Shown one piece after another: positions 52,106 to 60,880 of a stretch of DNA of 64,000 nt. The translations under genes were made by a program, and so were the position numbers. This DNA is from an uncultured Flavobacteriales bacterium (lineage in GTDB: Bacteria; Bacteroidota; Bacteroidia; Flavobacteriales_D; Crocinitomicaceae). The stretch covers positions 1 to 64,000 of the forward strand of contig CAJXJK010000012.1 in the NCBI GenBank assembly GCA_913054135.1, in the 5' to 3' direction. Numbering within the stretch: position 1 is the first letter of the stretch; each line of letters opens with the position of its first letter. Under the pieces are notes generated by a model. That model worked only from the letters and a program-made list of their open reading frames with translations, ran no database searches and had not been told where the DNA came from.

Positions 52106-53351
52106 AATATTTCTATTCTTTCTTCTTTTGAGTCCGATTAAAGGTGAAGCTTCTACTTTACTTGTGCCAATGGACGAAACTCAAAAAAATCACCTCAAAG
52201 CATATGGGGTCGCATTTTGGGTACTTGAAAATGATGTCGTCATGGAGTGGCTTTTGAATTATCGAGGAGGAAGTTTTCTTTTTCCTCACAGCAAGCTGAT
52301 TGAAGAAGAACTGGTAATCAAAGGCGTATCATATGCCGTTCTTCCTGATCAAAAAATCAAACAGATAAAGTCAAAAATTGCTGACCCTGAGGTAAACATG
52401 GAAATTGTTCAGCTAGAGACTGCCCCTAAGATTGCCGTTTACACCCCTCAAGGGAAACAACCTTGGGATGACGCAGTAACTATGGTATTGACTTATGCTG
52501 AGATTCCGTATGAAGAAATTTACGATTCTACAGTTGTCACAGGTGGCTTACCCGAATTTGATTGGCTACACCTTCACCACGAAGATTTTACTGGACAGTA
52601 CGGTAAGTTCTACAAAAACTACCACACTCAATCTTGGTATCAAAAGCAGGTAAAAGACAATGAAAAAATGGCTGCTAAATTGGGCTTCGAGAAAGTTTCT
52701 GAATTGAAAAGAGACGTGGCCTTAAGAATCAGAGAATTTGTTTCAGGAGGCGGTTTCTTGTTCACTATGTGTAGCGGAACTGATAGCTATGACATAGCAC
52801 TATCTGCTCAAAATACTGATATCTGTGAACACATGTACGATCATGACCCATCTGAACCGAATTATCAATCTAAAATTGACTACACCCAGACCTTAGCCTT
52901 TAAAGATTATACAATTGTGAGAGATCCAATGGAATATGAATATTCTGATATTGACGGAACTAAAGACCACAGAGTGCCTGAAAGTCAAGATAAATTCTTC
53001 TTATTTGAATTCTCTGCAAAGTGGGACATTGTGCCAACAATGCTTTGCCAAAACCACACCATGGAGATTGATGGATTCATGGGACAAACTACTGATTTTA
53101 GAACCGAGTTTATCAAGCCTGATGTACTAATTATGGGCGAAAACAAAGCAATGAGAACTGCAAGATACCTTCATGGCGAGTTTGGCGAAGGAACATGGAC
53201 ATTCTATGGAGGTCATGATCCTGAAGATTACAAGCATTTCGTTGGAGATCCTCCTACTGACCTTAATTTACATCCTAATTCCCCGGGCTATAGATTAATC
53301 TTAAATAACATTTTATTTCCGGCGGCAAAAAAGAAGAAACGAAAAACATAA
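52086..53351 (+). CDS. Secreted GATase1-like protein (often named asparagine synthetase B in Bacteroidota)
   Basis: A 421-aa protein with a signal peptide (cleavage near KGEAS, residue 22). From memory, Bacteroidota homologues are often labelled asparagine synthetase B. However, neither the N-terminal Ntn glutaminase (Cys2) nor the synthetase PP-loop is present, and the protein is exported. The region from about 115 to 235 looks like a class I glutamine amidotransferase/ThuA-like fold: IAVYTPQGKQPWDDAV, DWLHLHHEDFTGQ, and a nucleophile-elbow-like GGGFLFTMCSGTDSYD. The function is unknown, and the label should not be carried over. The start overlaps dnaB by 20 bp. The C-terminus is very basic (KKKKRKT). 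Confidence 0.8.
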   Translation: MTKFLSKIFLFFLLLSPIKGEASTLLVPMDETQKNHLKAYGVAFWVLENDVVMEWLLNYRGGSFLFPHSKLIEEELVIKGVSYAVLPDQKIKQIKSKIADPEVNMEIVQLETAPKIAVYTPQGKQPWDDAVTMVLTYAEIPYEEIYDSTVVTGGLPEFDWLHLHHEDFTGQYGKFYKNYHTQSWYQKQVKDNEKMAAKLGFEKVSELKRDVALRIREFVSGGGFLFTMCSGTDSYDIALSAQNTDICEHMYDHDPSEPNYQSKIDYTQTLAFKDYTIVRDPMEYEYSDIDGTKDHRVPESQDKFFLFEFSAKWDIVPTMLCQNHTMEIDGFMGQTTDFRTEFIKPDVLIMGENKAMRTARYLHGEFGEGTWTFYGGHDPEDYKHFVGDPPTDLNLHPNSPGYRLILNNILFPAAKKKKRKT

Positions 53352-53373
53352 AAAATTCGTATCACTACTCTCA

Positions 53374-55683
53374 ATGAAAACTCTCTACTTAATACTTCTG
53401 CTGCTATCAACGGCAGCTATACCTTCAAATTCATTTACTCAAAATAAAAAATGGAACACATATAAAGGTAAAAGCAATGTGCGAAAAGGAGACTTTGATA
53501 AGGCATTGTACCACTTTCAAAAGGCACTAAAAAAGGACAGTATTTATATTAAAGCTAATCGCGGTGCTGGAAGAATTTTCCTGTACAATTATCAATTATT
53601 TGACTCTGCAACATTTTATCTGTCAAGGGTCATGGAAAACCAGGCACAAGATTCTAATTATTTCGACATTTATGATTGGGCAAGTACTCTAAGACTTAGC
53701 GAGAAACCTAATCAGGCCATCAAATATTTCGAACTCTTCAAATCAGAATATGTAGACGGTAAAAATATTGACCAACCTGAACTAACTAATTTGGTTGAAG
53801 AAAACATTGCGTATTGTAGAAATGCCTCAATGAACATGAATAAACCTAAGAACGAGATCTCTGTGAACAACATGGATTTCTTCATCAACTCTAGGGAAAG
53901 TGAATATACACCTGTCTTTATGGAAGATGATAGTTCTTTGATGTTCAATGCTCGTTATAAGGATCTTAAAAGTGAGAAACAATTTGCAGATTATCAATAC
54001 ATGGAAAACGTCTATTATTTTGACCTGAAAGAATCGGTAGCCTCTACTTTTGATGAAAGCTTGGGCCAAGGAAGTCATCATGCTGTTGTAGGTAAAAACT
54101 TCGGCTCTGATTCAATTGTACTCTTTTACCAGAATAAACTTTGGGTTGGTACAACATTTCAAAAAAGATTAAGTGAACAAAAGCCACTTCCTGAAATATT
54201 AACTGATTTCTATTTCCAACCTCATGGCGTATTTTCAAGAGACCAAAACTCTTTTTATTTCTCTGCAATGAAAACGGAGCTAGATAATCTTGATTTGTAT
54301 GTATCCAACAAAGATGAAAATGGTAATTGGTCTGAACCGAAAAAACTAGAAGGAGATATCAACACTGACAAAAGAGAAGACAGTCCTTTCTTAGCAGAAG
54401 GAGACTCAGTTTTGTACTTCTCTTCAAAAGGACACAATTCTTCAGGAGGATATGATGTATTCAAAAGCACGCTTGTAGATGGTATATGGTCTAATATTGA
54501 AGCTCTACCCTACCCAATTAACTCAGCAGGAGACGACATTTATTACTCTCTTAATGAAGATGAGACATTCGGATACCTCTCTTCAAACAGAACAGGTGGA
54601 TTCGGTTTAATGGATATTTATAACGTTCGATTAGTTCCTGTTCCAACTTTTGATTGTCCTAATTTTGAAAATCCAGATTTGATAGTTGAATTAGATATTT
54701 CAGAAAGTGTTGACTCAAACTCTGTAGAATTAGCCTATGAATGGTTTTTTGAAGATGGAGAAGTTGTAAAAGGGTTGAAACAAACTAAACGTTTCAGATC
54801 ACCCGGAAATCATACTGTTAGAATTGACATAACTGACATCAGTGCCGGACAGGTTGAAAAATCTGAAGTAGTTGAAGAAGTACTTATTGATAGTGTTGAT
54901 TATATTGGATTCAAATCAAATGTGAATTACCTTGTTGGTGACACTGCCATTTTAGATGCTGGAGTCTCTTATTTAGAGAACGTTCAATTCACTAATTATT
55001 TTTGGAGTCTTGATGATTCAATAATTAAATTAGATAATCCCGTTTACGAATTGCCATTGACTAAAGATGGAATTCATATTATTGGCCTTCAGCTATTTGG
55101 CTATGATAATGTAGAAAGTAATTCATGGTGTCATTACGACACCATCTATATTCGAAACAAAGAAGATATTGTTGCACTTGACACGAATGTATTTGTTGAC
55201 AATAATGGAAATCCTGATAAGCAGAATGGAAATAACCCTGATAAAGACACCACAGGCAACACTTCAACCTTCGTAGATAAAGATTCTGTTAATGCCATTA
55301 TAAATAGCGGTACACTGGTAGCAGATTTAGATATCAATCCAATCTACTTCGGATTTGACAAATGGAACTTAAGCAATAAGTCTATCCAAGAATTGAATCA
55401 ATTGGTCGATTATTTAGGCAAATATCCATCAGCAAAGATTATCATTGAGGGACATACGGATGCAATGGGATCTGAAGAGTACAATAAAATACTTGCTCAG
55501 AAGAGAATCACAGCAGCTGTTAATTATTTAAAGAATAAGGGAATTACAAATAAGCGAATCATTAAAACTGTGAACGAAGGAGAAAGTAATCCAGCCAAAC
55601 CAAATACGTTGGCGAACGGAGAAGACAATTTCCAAGGAAGAAAACTAAATAGAAGAGTTGAATTCAAGGCCGTCAAAAAATGA
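53374..55683 (+). CDS. TPR/PD40/PKD/OmpA envelope protein (PorE-like)
   Basis: A 769-aa secreted protein with a signal peptide (to about residue 22). TPR-like repeats cover about 30-150 (GDFDKALYHFQKALKKDSIYIKANRGAG). A WD40-like PD40 propeller covers about 165-420 (DSPFLAEGDSVLYFSSKGHNSSGGYDV, YLSSNRTGGFGLMDIY). PKD/Ig-like domains cover about 430-610, and an OmpA peptidoglycan-binding domain ends the protein at about 655-769 (IIIEGHTDAMGSEEYN). TPR, propeller and OmpA modules are the layout of PorE, a T9SS periplasmic component, but here PKD-like domains replace the CarboxypepD module, so only PorE-like is claimed. It starts 22 bp after the previous gene and overlaps the next by 4 bp. Confidence 0.86.
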   Translation: MKTLYLILLLLSTAAIPSNSFTQNKKWNTYKGKSNVRKGDFDKALYHFQKALKKDSIYIKANRGAGRIFLYNYQLFDSATFYLSRVMENQAQDSNYFDIYDWASTLRLSEKPNQAIKYFELFKSEYVDGKNIDQPELTNLVEENIAYCRNASMNMNKPKNEISVNNMDFFINSRESEYTPVFMEDDSSLMFNARYKDLKSEKQFADYQYMENVYYFDLKESVASTFDESLGQGSHHAVVGKNFGSDSIVLFYQNKLWVGTTFQKRLSEQKPLPEILTDFYFQPHGVFSRDQNSFYFSAMKTELDNLDLYVSNKDENGNWSEPKKLEGDINTDKREDSPFLAEGDSVLYFSSKGHNSSGGYDVFKSTLVDGIWSNIEALPYPINSAGDDIYYSLNEDETFGYLSSNRTGGFGLMDIYNVRLVPVPTFDCPNFENPDLIVELDISESVDSNSVELAYEWFFEDGEVVKGLKQTKRFRSPGNHTVRIDITDISAGQVEKSEVVEEVLIDSVDYIGFKSNVNYLVGDTAILDAGVSYLENVQFTNYFWSLDDSIIKLDNPVYELPLTKDGIHIIGLQLFGYDNVESNSWCHYDTIYIRNKEDIVALDTNVFVDNNGNPDKQNGNNPDKDTTGNTSTFVDKDSVNAIINSGTLVADLDINPIYFGFDKWNLSNKSIQELNQLVDYLGKYPSAKIIIEGHTDAMGSEEYNKILAQKRITAAVNYLKNKGITNKRIIKTVNEGESNPAKPNTLANGEDNFQGRKLNRRVEFKAVKK

Positions 55684-56636
55684 AAAGAGTAATTACAATC
55701 ATATCGATTTACCTATTTAGCCTGACTTCATTTGCTCAATTGGCACCTTCATCATATGAAAACATTGATTACTTGGTGACTTTCGGGAAACAAGCCGATC
55801 CTAAATGGGGAGATGATGACAATGTTCAAATTCACTTTTTTGTAGTGCCAAAATCTGAAACAGCCCCTGTATATATAAGGATATTTGATCCTGAAACTGG
55901 CGGTAAGCATGACACTAAAAATTCAGCATTCAACACTTCTTGTAAATTCACCCTTTACGGAGGAAGAGGTGCACATTCAACCAAGGCAGCAAGACAAATA
56001 AATCCCATTACAGGCTACGATAAAGGAAAAGTAATCCAAACTAAAACTTTCAAATCAGACCCATCTTTAGATGGCAAATGGTATAGCTTTGGCCCCATTA
56101 ATCCGAGTGAAGGGGAATACTCTAGTGACTTTGGAGGTTACATATTTAAAATGATCTGTTCAGGAGTATCAGGTGATGATGGCAATGCTTACAGGTACGC
56201 ACTGAGCTATAGTAAGAATGATAATTTATTCATTGAGAACGGAAACATTTTCACTTACGAAATGTCTTTTAAGCTTAAGAAATCATCAAAATCTACTGCT
56301 CATGTTTATCCATTTATTGAAAAAAATATTGTTTCAATCACACAAAATAATTTTGACGCCGACAGTGACCTCTTAATGAGAGTGACTTCTGTTGCGCGTA
56401 AACTTGTACCAGCAGCTGTAAGCACAGATGGAAGATGGCAGAAGAGCACTTACCAAATAAGAGCGAAAGAGATTAATACTACCGTTGACATTCAAATGAT
56501 AAAGCAATCAACTGCTGATAATGACATGGTTGTCTATATATTGAATCAATACAATGAAGCCGTGCCTCTTTTTTCAGTACCCATTGGAGGTAAACCCAAA
56601 TATGACTACAAAGTGAAAGTCAAAACAAGCTTTTAA
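55680..56636 (+). CDS. Secreted protein of unknown function between OmpA-type and SpoIIE-type genes
   Basis: A 318-aa protein with a signal peptide (cleavage near LTSFAQ, residue 19). The mature part is beta-rich with aromatic strands (DNVQIHFFVVPKSETAPVYIRIFDPE; DKGKVIQTKTFKSDPSLDGKWYSFGP) and no cysteine pairs or catalytic motif I can name. I do not recognise a family. It overlaps the OmpA-type gene by 4 bp (ATGA) and the SpoIIE gene by 1 bp (TAATG), which strongly ties it to both. A periplasmic link between the wall-bound protein and the sensor is a plausible guess. Confidence 0.8.
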   Translation: MKRVITIISIYLFSLTSFAQLAPSSYENIDYLVTFGKQADPKWGDDDNVQIHFFVVPKSETAPVYIRIFDPETGGKHDTKNSAFNTSCKFTLYGGRGAHSTKAARQINPITGYDKGKVIQTKTFKSDPSLDGKWYSFGPINPSEGEYSSDFGGYIFKMICSGVSGDDGNAYRYALSYSKNDNLFIENGNIFTYEMSFKLKKSSKSTAHVYPFIEKNIVSITQNNFDADSDLLMRVTSVARKLVPAAVSTDGRWQKSTYQIRAKEINTTVDIQMIKQSTADNDMVVYILNQYNEAVPLFSVPIGGKPKYDYKVKVKTSF

Positions 56637-59600
56637 TGAGGTTAATCTGCCTAATCCTTCTTTTACTATTAAGTCTCAATGGCTATTCTCAAAAATTCAA
56701 TTTTGAGCATTTCGCTCAAGACCAACTAAAGGCCAATTTCTTCTATGACTTTGAGCAAGACTCAAAAGGAAACCTTTATATGGCCTCATCAAAAGGGCTC
56801 GTCATTTATGACGGAATTGACTTCATTCTGATGAATGAAAACGATTCATTGCAAGATGAATTCATTTCAGATATTTACATTTCTCAAGATGACGTAATAT
56901 GGCTAGCTTATTATAAAGGAGGACTTTCTAAATTAATAGGTAAAGAAATTACGCATCTGAATGATATAGTTTATGTGAATGATATTATTGAGACAAAAGA
57001 TGAGGGCATAGTAGTTTTGACGGATGAAGGTGGAATGAAAGTTGTCCAAAATCAATTAAGGTTTCTTCCTAAATATGACGGAGCTATAAGTATAGATTAT
57101 TATGGTACCGACTCCTATATGATTCTAAATGAATCGGGAGACCTGAGTTTTTCAAGTCCTGATAAAAAGCAATATCAAATTGACAATGGTGTTTTAAGCT
57201 TCTCTGTAAGCCAAGACGGTAAGCAAGCAATGGTTGTAAAAGAAGAAGGAATTTCTGTCTACTCAGTTTATGATGACAGCTCACCAAAATTTGAAACCTT
57301 CGCGACTTTTGTTCAACTCGGCATAAACTCACAGGTGACTGCTCATGTCATTCAAGATAGAAAAGCCATAGTGGGAACACAAGAAGAAGGGATCTTTGAA
57401 ATATTCCTGAATCCAGGCTTTCAAACTTATTCCATTCAAAGATTTACTGAAGACAATGGCTTAGGAATTCAAAAAGTAAACTCCTTGTTTATTGACAGAG
57501 AAAAGAGCTTATGGATAGGGTCATATGGCGAGGGAGTCTCAGTGATCCCAAAAAAGAGAATCTCATTGCATGGAGATTTAGATAAAAGCTTGAAATCCAG
57601 AATTAATGCCATTGAATATTTCAAGGGAGAATTATTTGTTGGTTCTGAAAGTGGATTGAGACCTCTAAAGGCTGAAAACAGCTTCGATTATCCAACTCTA
57701 AAAAACAGATCAATCACTACTCTCAAAGCACAAAACGACACTTTATGGATAGGTACAAAAAATGGCTTATTCTATCTATTCAATAATAAGGTTTCGAAAT
57801 TTGATTTTGTATCCCTCAGAGAACAGCCCTACTTCATCAATGACATTGAACTTTTTGAAAACTCAATTTATGTCGGTACCAACAGTGGTCTCTTTAGTTA
57901 TGACTTCGGTACAGATACCCCTGAACATTTGACTACCAACGAAGGTCTTGCACATAATGTGATTGAAAACTTCATAATTGATGAGTCTGGAACTTTCTGG
58001 TTTGACTCACCAAATAGCCCCATTTACTCCTTTAAAAATGGCGAATACGAATACCACAAAAACATTGAGGGATATGAATCTCACAATCTAACAGACATTA
58101 TTCAAATTGCTGATGGAACCATTTGTTTTGCCACTGCAGGTGATGGCATTTTCACCTACAAAAATTCTGAATTCAAAAACTACTCTTCAAAGGACGGTCT
58201 GTTTAATGACTTCAGCTATTTTATTGAAGAAACTCAGGATGGTAAAATAATTGTTGGTCATAAAAACTCTATATCCATCATCAAAAATATTTCTGAAGAA
58301 ACTGAAATTACTGATCTCGGCCATATTCCCGAATTAGAATTCGTTCTACCTAATTCTAATTTCATATCGGCTAGTAACTATTTATGGATAGGAACCTTTC
58401 AAGGAGCCGTAAGAATTCCAAAAATCAATGTTTATGATCCAAAATACATTCCTGAATTACACATGGAATCCATTCTTATCAATCAAGAAGAATACGGAGA
58501 CCAAACAGAAATCAACTTAGATTATGGAAATTATTATGTTGAATTCGATTTCGAAGCTAACTACTTAGCAAATGCTCCTTCAGTTCAATACAAATATATA
58601 TTAGAAGGCTTTGACAAAGAATGGACGATTCTCGAGTATGACAAAGCTGGAGTCAGATACCAATCATTGTCAGATGGTGACTATGTTTTTAAGCTTAGTT
58701 TGATTCTTGACGAAAACTTGACTGAACAGGATTACGAAATAAAAATTCACATTGAAGCTCCCATTTGGAAAAAGACCTGGTTCTATGTTATTCTTGTAGT
58801 AGGAATCCTTCTTCTGTTCATAATTTCTCTCTACCTCATTCAAAGAAGAAACAGAAGCATTCAAAAGAAATTAACTGAAGAAGTTAAGAGAAGAACACAT
58901 GATTTAACTGTCAAAAACCAAGAGATAAGTAACATCAATTCAGAGCTTGAGTCATTGTCAGACCAATACCTTGAAGCTAAAAACGTGGCTGAATATAAAT
59001 CTGATCAAATTGAAGAGTCTATCAATTATGCTCAAAATATTCAAAAGGTATTATTTAGAAGAAAAGAATACAATGATTGGACACAAACCTTTAACGACTT
59101 CTTTTTGTTGTTCAAGCCGAAAGACATGGTTAGTGGAGATTTTTATTGGGGTCATGTAAACAATAATTATGCTTACGTAGCTGTTGCCGATTGCACAGGG
59201 CACGGCGTTCCTGGTGCAATGATTAGTATGTTGGGTGCTTCTTTCTTGAACGACTCTATTGCTGAAATGACCGAAACAGGAGACCTTCTTGAGGGATTAA
59301 GAAAAAGAGTGATTGAAGGCTTTAATCAAACTGCTGATTCTCTTTTATCAGACGGAATGGATATTTGTGTATTAAGGTTAGAGAAGGATACCTTAAAAGC
59401 ACAAACGGCCGGAGCAATGAACCCTATTTATGTTGTGAGACCAAAATCAAACACTGAAGAGATTCCTGGTTTCAAAAGATGGGCAGAAGATGATAATAAT
59501 GTGATTTGGGGGTCGAATCCTACAAAACAACCTATTGGTTACTATTTTAAAATGACGCCATTCGAATCTCAAGAATTCCAACTATGTAAAGGTGATCAGG

Positions 59601-59806
59601 TTTATCTATTATCAGATGGATATGTGGATCAATTTGGAGGACCAAACTATAAAAAGTTCATGAGAAAGCAACTTTTCGAACTCTTATTTGAAATTAATTC
59701 AATGGATGGAAAAGACCAAAAGAAAGTGCTTTGGAGCCGCATGAGTGAATGGATTGGGACTACTGAGCAAATTGATGATATCTCTATAATTGGAATAAAA
59801 ACATAA
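56636..59806 (+). CDS. Membrane sensor with ligand-binding propeller and SpoIIE (PP2C) phosphatase
   Basis: A 1056-aa signalling protein with a signal peptide (to about residue 19). A two-component-regulator-type beta-propeller covers about 25-600 (repeats such as SLWIGSYGEGVSV and DTLWIGTKNGLFY), and a Y_Y_Y domain about 610-705 (VQYKYILEGFDKEWTILEY). One transmembrane helix (about 712-735) and a coiled coil (about 740-800) follow. The C-terminal SpoIIE serine phosphatase covers about 815-1056 with metal-binding Asp in GDFYW, VADCTGHGVPGAM and ISIIGIKT. The build is like hybrid two-component sensors, but a phosphatase replaces the kinase. It probably acts on an anti-sigma antagonist elsewhere. 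It overlaps the previous gene by 1 bp. Confidence 0.93.
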   Translation: MRLICLILLLLLSLNGYSQKFNFEHFAQDQLKANFFYDFEQDSKGNLYMASSKGLVIYDGIDFILMNENDSLQDEFISDIYISQDDVIWLAYYKGGLSKLIGKEITHLNDIVYVNDIIETKDEGIVVLTDEGGMKVVQNQLRFLPKYDGAISIDYYGTDSYMILNESGDLSFSSPDKKQYQIDNGVLSFSVSQDGKQAMVVKEEGISVYSVYDDSSPKFETFATFVQLGINSQVTAHVIQDRKAIVGTQEEGIFEIFLNPGFQTYSIQRFTEDNGLGIQKVNSLFIDREKSLWIGSYGEGVSVIPKKRISLHGDLDKSLKSRINAIEYFKGELFVGSESGLRPLKAENSFDYPTLKNRSITTLKAQNDTLWIGTKNGLFYLFNNKVSKFDFVSLREQPYFINDIELFENSIYVGTNSGLFSYDFGTDTPEHLTTNEGLAHNVIENFIIDESGTFWFDSPNSPIYSFKNGEYEYHKNIEGYESHNLTDIIQIADGTICFATAGDGIFTYKNSEFKNYSSKDGLFNDFSYFIEETQDGKIIVGHKNSISIIKNISEETEITDLGHIPELEFVLPNSNFISASNYLWIGTFQGAVRIPKINVYDPKYIPELHMESILINQEEYGDQTEINLDYGNYYVEFDFEANYLANAPSVQYKYILEGFDKEWTILEYDKAGVRYQSLSDGDYVFKLSLILDENLTEQDYEIKIHIEAPIWKKTWFYVILVVGILLLFIISLYLIQRRNRSIQKKLTEEVKRRTHDLTVKNQEISNINSELESLSDQYLEAKNVAEYKSDQIEESINYAQNIQKVLFRRKEYNDWTQTFNDFFLLFKPKDMVSGDFYWGHVNNNYAYVAVADCTGHGVPGAMISMLGASFLNDSIAEMTETGDLLEGLRKRVIEGFNQTADSLLSDGMDICVLRLEKDTLKAQTAGAMNPIYVVRPKSNTEEIPGFKRWAEDDNNVIWGSNPTKQPIGYYFKMTPFESQEFQLCKGDQVYLLSDGYVDQFGGPNYKKFMRKQLFELLFEINSMDGKDQKKVLWSRMSEWIGTTEQIDDISIIGIKT

Positions 59807-59869
59807 TCATCAGACAACCCTTTATTTTTCATTTTGTATTTGAATTGAAACACAAATAAAAAAATCGAA

Positions 59870-60820
59870 ATGAAAAAATTAATCTATTCAACTCTAGCCA
59901 TTGCGCTTTTAGCAATGACATCATGTAAAAAAGAAGAGGTAATTCCACCTCCAACGCCAACCTCAAATTTGAGTTCTTACTTCTCAGATAATGAATCAAA
60001 TGCGATTCAAACATTCACTATGGATGCGTCAATTGCAATGAACATGACTGGAAATAATGGTGTAAAAATCTACGTTCCAGCCAACTCATTTGTATATAGT
60101 AATGGCACACAAGTGACAGGAACAGTTACTGTTGAACTTATTGAGGTTCTTGATGTATCTGCCATGGTCAAAATGAATAAAACAACTACTTCAAATGGAG
60201 AGTTATTGGTTTCAGGTGGTCAAATTAAAATCTCGGCCTCACAAAATTCAAGTGAAATCTATTTAGCGCCATCTGCGGCAATTAATGTTTCAGTTCCTAC
60301 TGCTGTAGCTGATCCACAAATGGCATTATTTACAGGTAATCAAATGTCTGATGGAGATGTTGTTTGGACTTCTTCTTTACAAGATTCTTCTCAACAAGAT
60401 TCTATTATCATCACTCAAGACACCACTGGTGGCGGAGGATGGTCAACTTATTACAACTTTGACTTTGATAACGATTCTTTAGGATGGATTAACTGTGACT
60501 ATTGGTGGAATTCAGGACAATCTCTAACTTCTGTAACTGCAAGTTTAGATACAGCTTACAATACTTCTAATACTGCTTGTTACTTGGTTTTCCCTAATAT
60601 TAATTCTGTTGCTGCTCTTTACGGTACAAACGTTTCAGGAACTTTCTCTGCGAGCGGAATCCCTGTAAACACTTCAGCAACCTTTGTATGTATTTCAGAA
60701 ATTGATGATGTCTATTACTCATCATTTGTGACGAACACAATATCTACAAATCATGTTGAGAACATCACCATGACAGAAACAACTTTAGCAGCCATTGAAA
60801 CTGCAATTGATAACCTTTAG
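59870..60820 (+). CDS. Lipoprotein of unknown function
   Basis: A 316-aa lipoprotein: signal with lipobox AMTSCKK (Cys at residue 19). The N-terminal half (about 50-165) has the segment VKIYVPANSFVYSNGTQVTGTVTVELIEV, seen in a group of Bacteroidota lipoproteins of unknown role. A Ser/Gln/Asp-rich linker (about 165-185) and a C-terminal beta-rich part follow (DFDNDSLGWINCDYWW). It is likely on the outer membrane. It is followed by a hairpin terminator and converges on rseP. Confidence 0.78.
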   Translation: MKKLIYSTLAIALLAMTSCKKEEVIPPPTPTSNLSSYFSDNESNAIQTFTMDASIAMNMTGNNGVKIYVPANSFVYSNGTQVTGTVTVELIEVLDVSAMVKMNKTTTSNGELLVSGGQIKISASQNSSEIYLAPSAAINVSVPTAVADPQMALFTGNQMSDGDVVWTSSLQDSSQQDSIIITQDTTGGGGWSTYYNFDFDNDSLGWINCDYWWNSGQSLTSVTASLDTAYNTSNTACYLVFPNINSVAALYGTNVSGTFSASGIPVNTSATFVCISEIDDVYYSSFVTNTISTNHVENITMTETTLAAIETAIDNL

Positions 60821-60847
60821 ATTTTTTTCAGCAAATACATAAAGGAC

Positions 60848-60880
60848 AAAGCCTTTCCGAATTTCGGGAGGGCTTTTTTT
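60848..60880 (+). terminator. Terminator of the lipoprotein gene
   Basis: Arms AAGCCTTTCCGA and TCGGGAGGGCTT (with G-T pairs) and a T-run. It overlaps the last bases of the convergent rseP gene. Confidence 0.8.
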
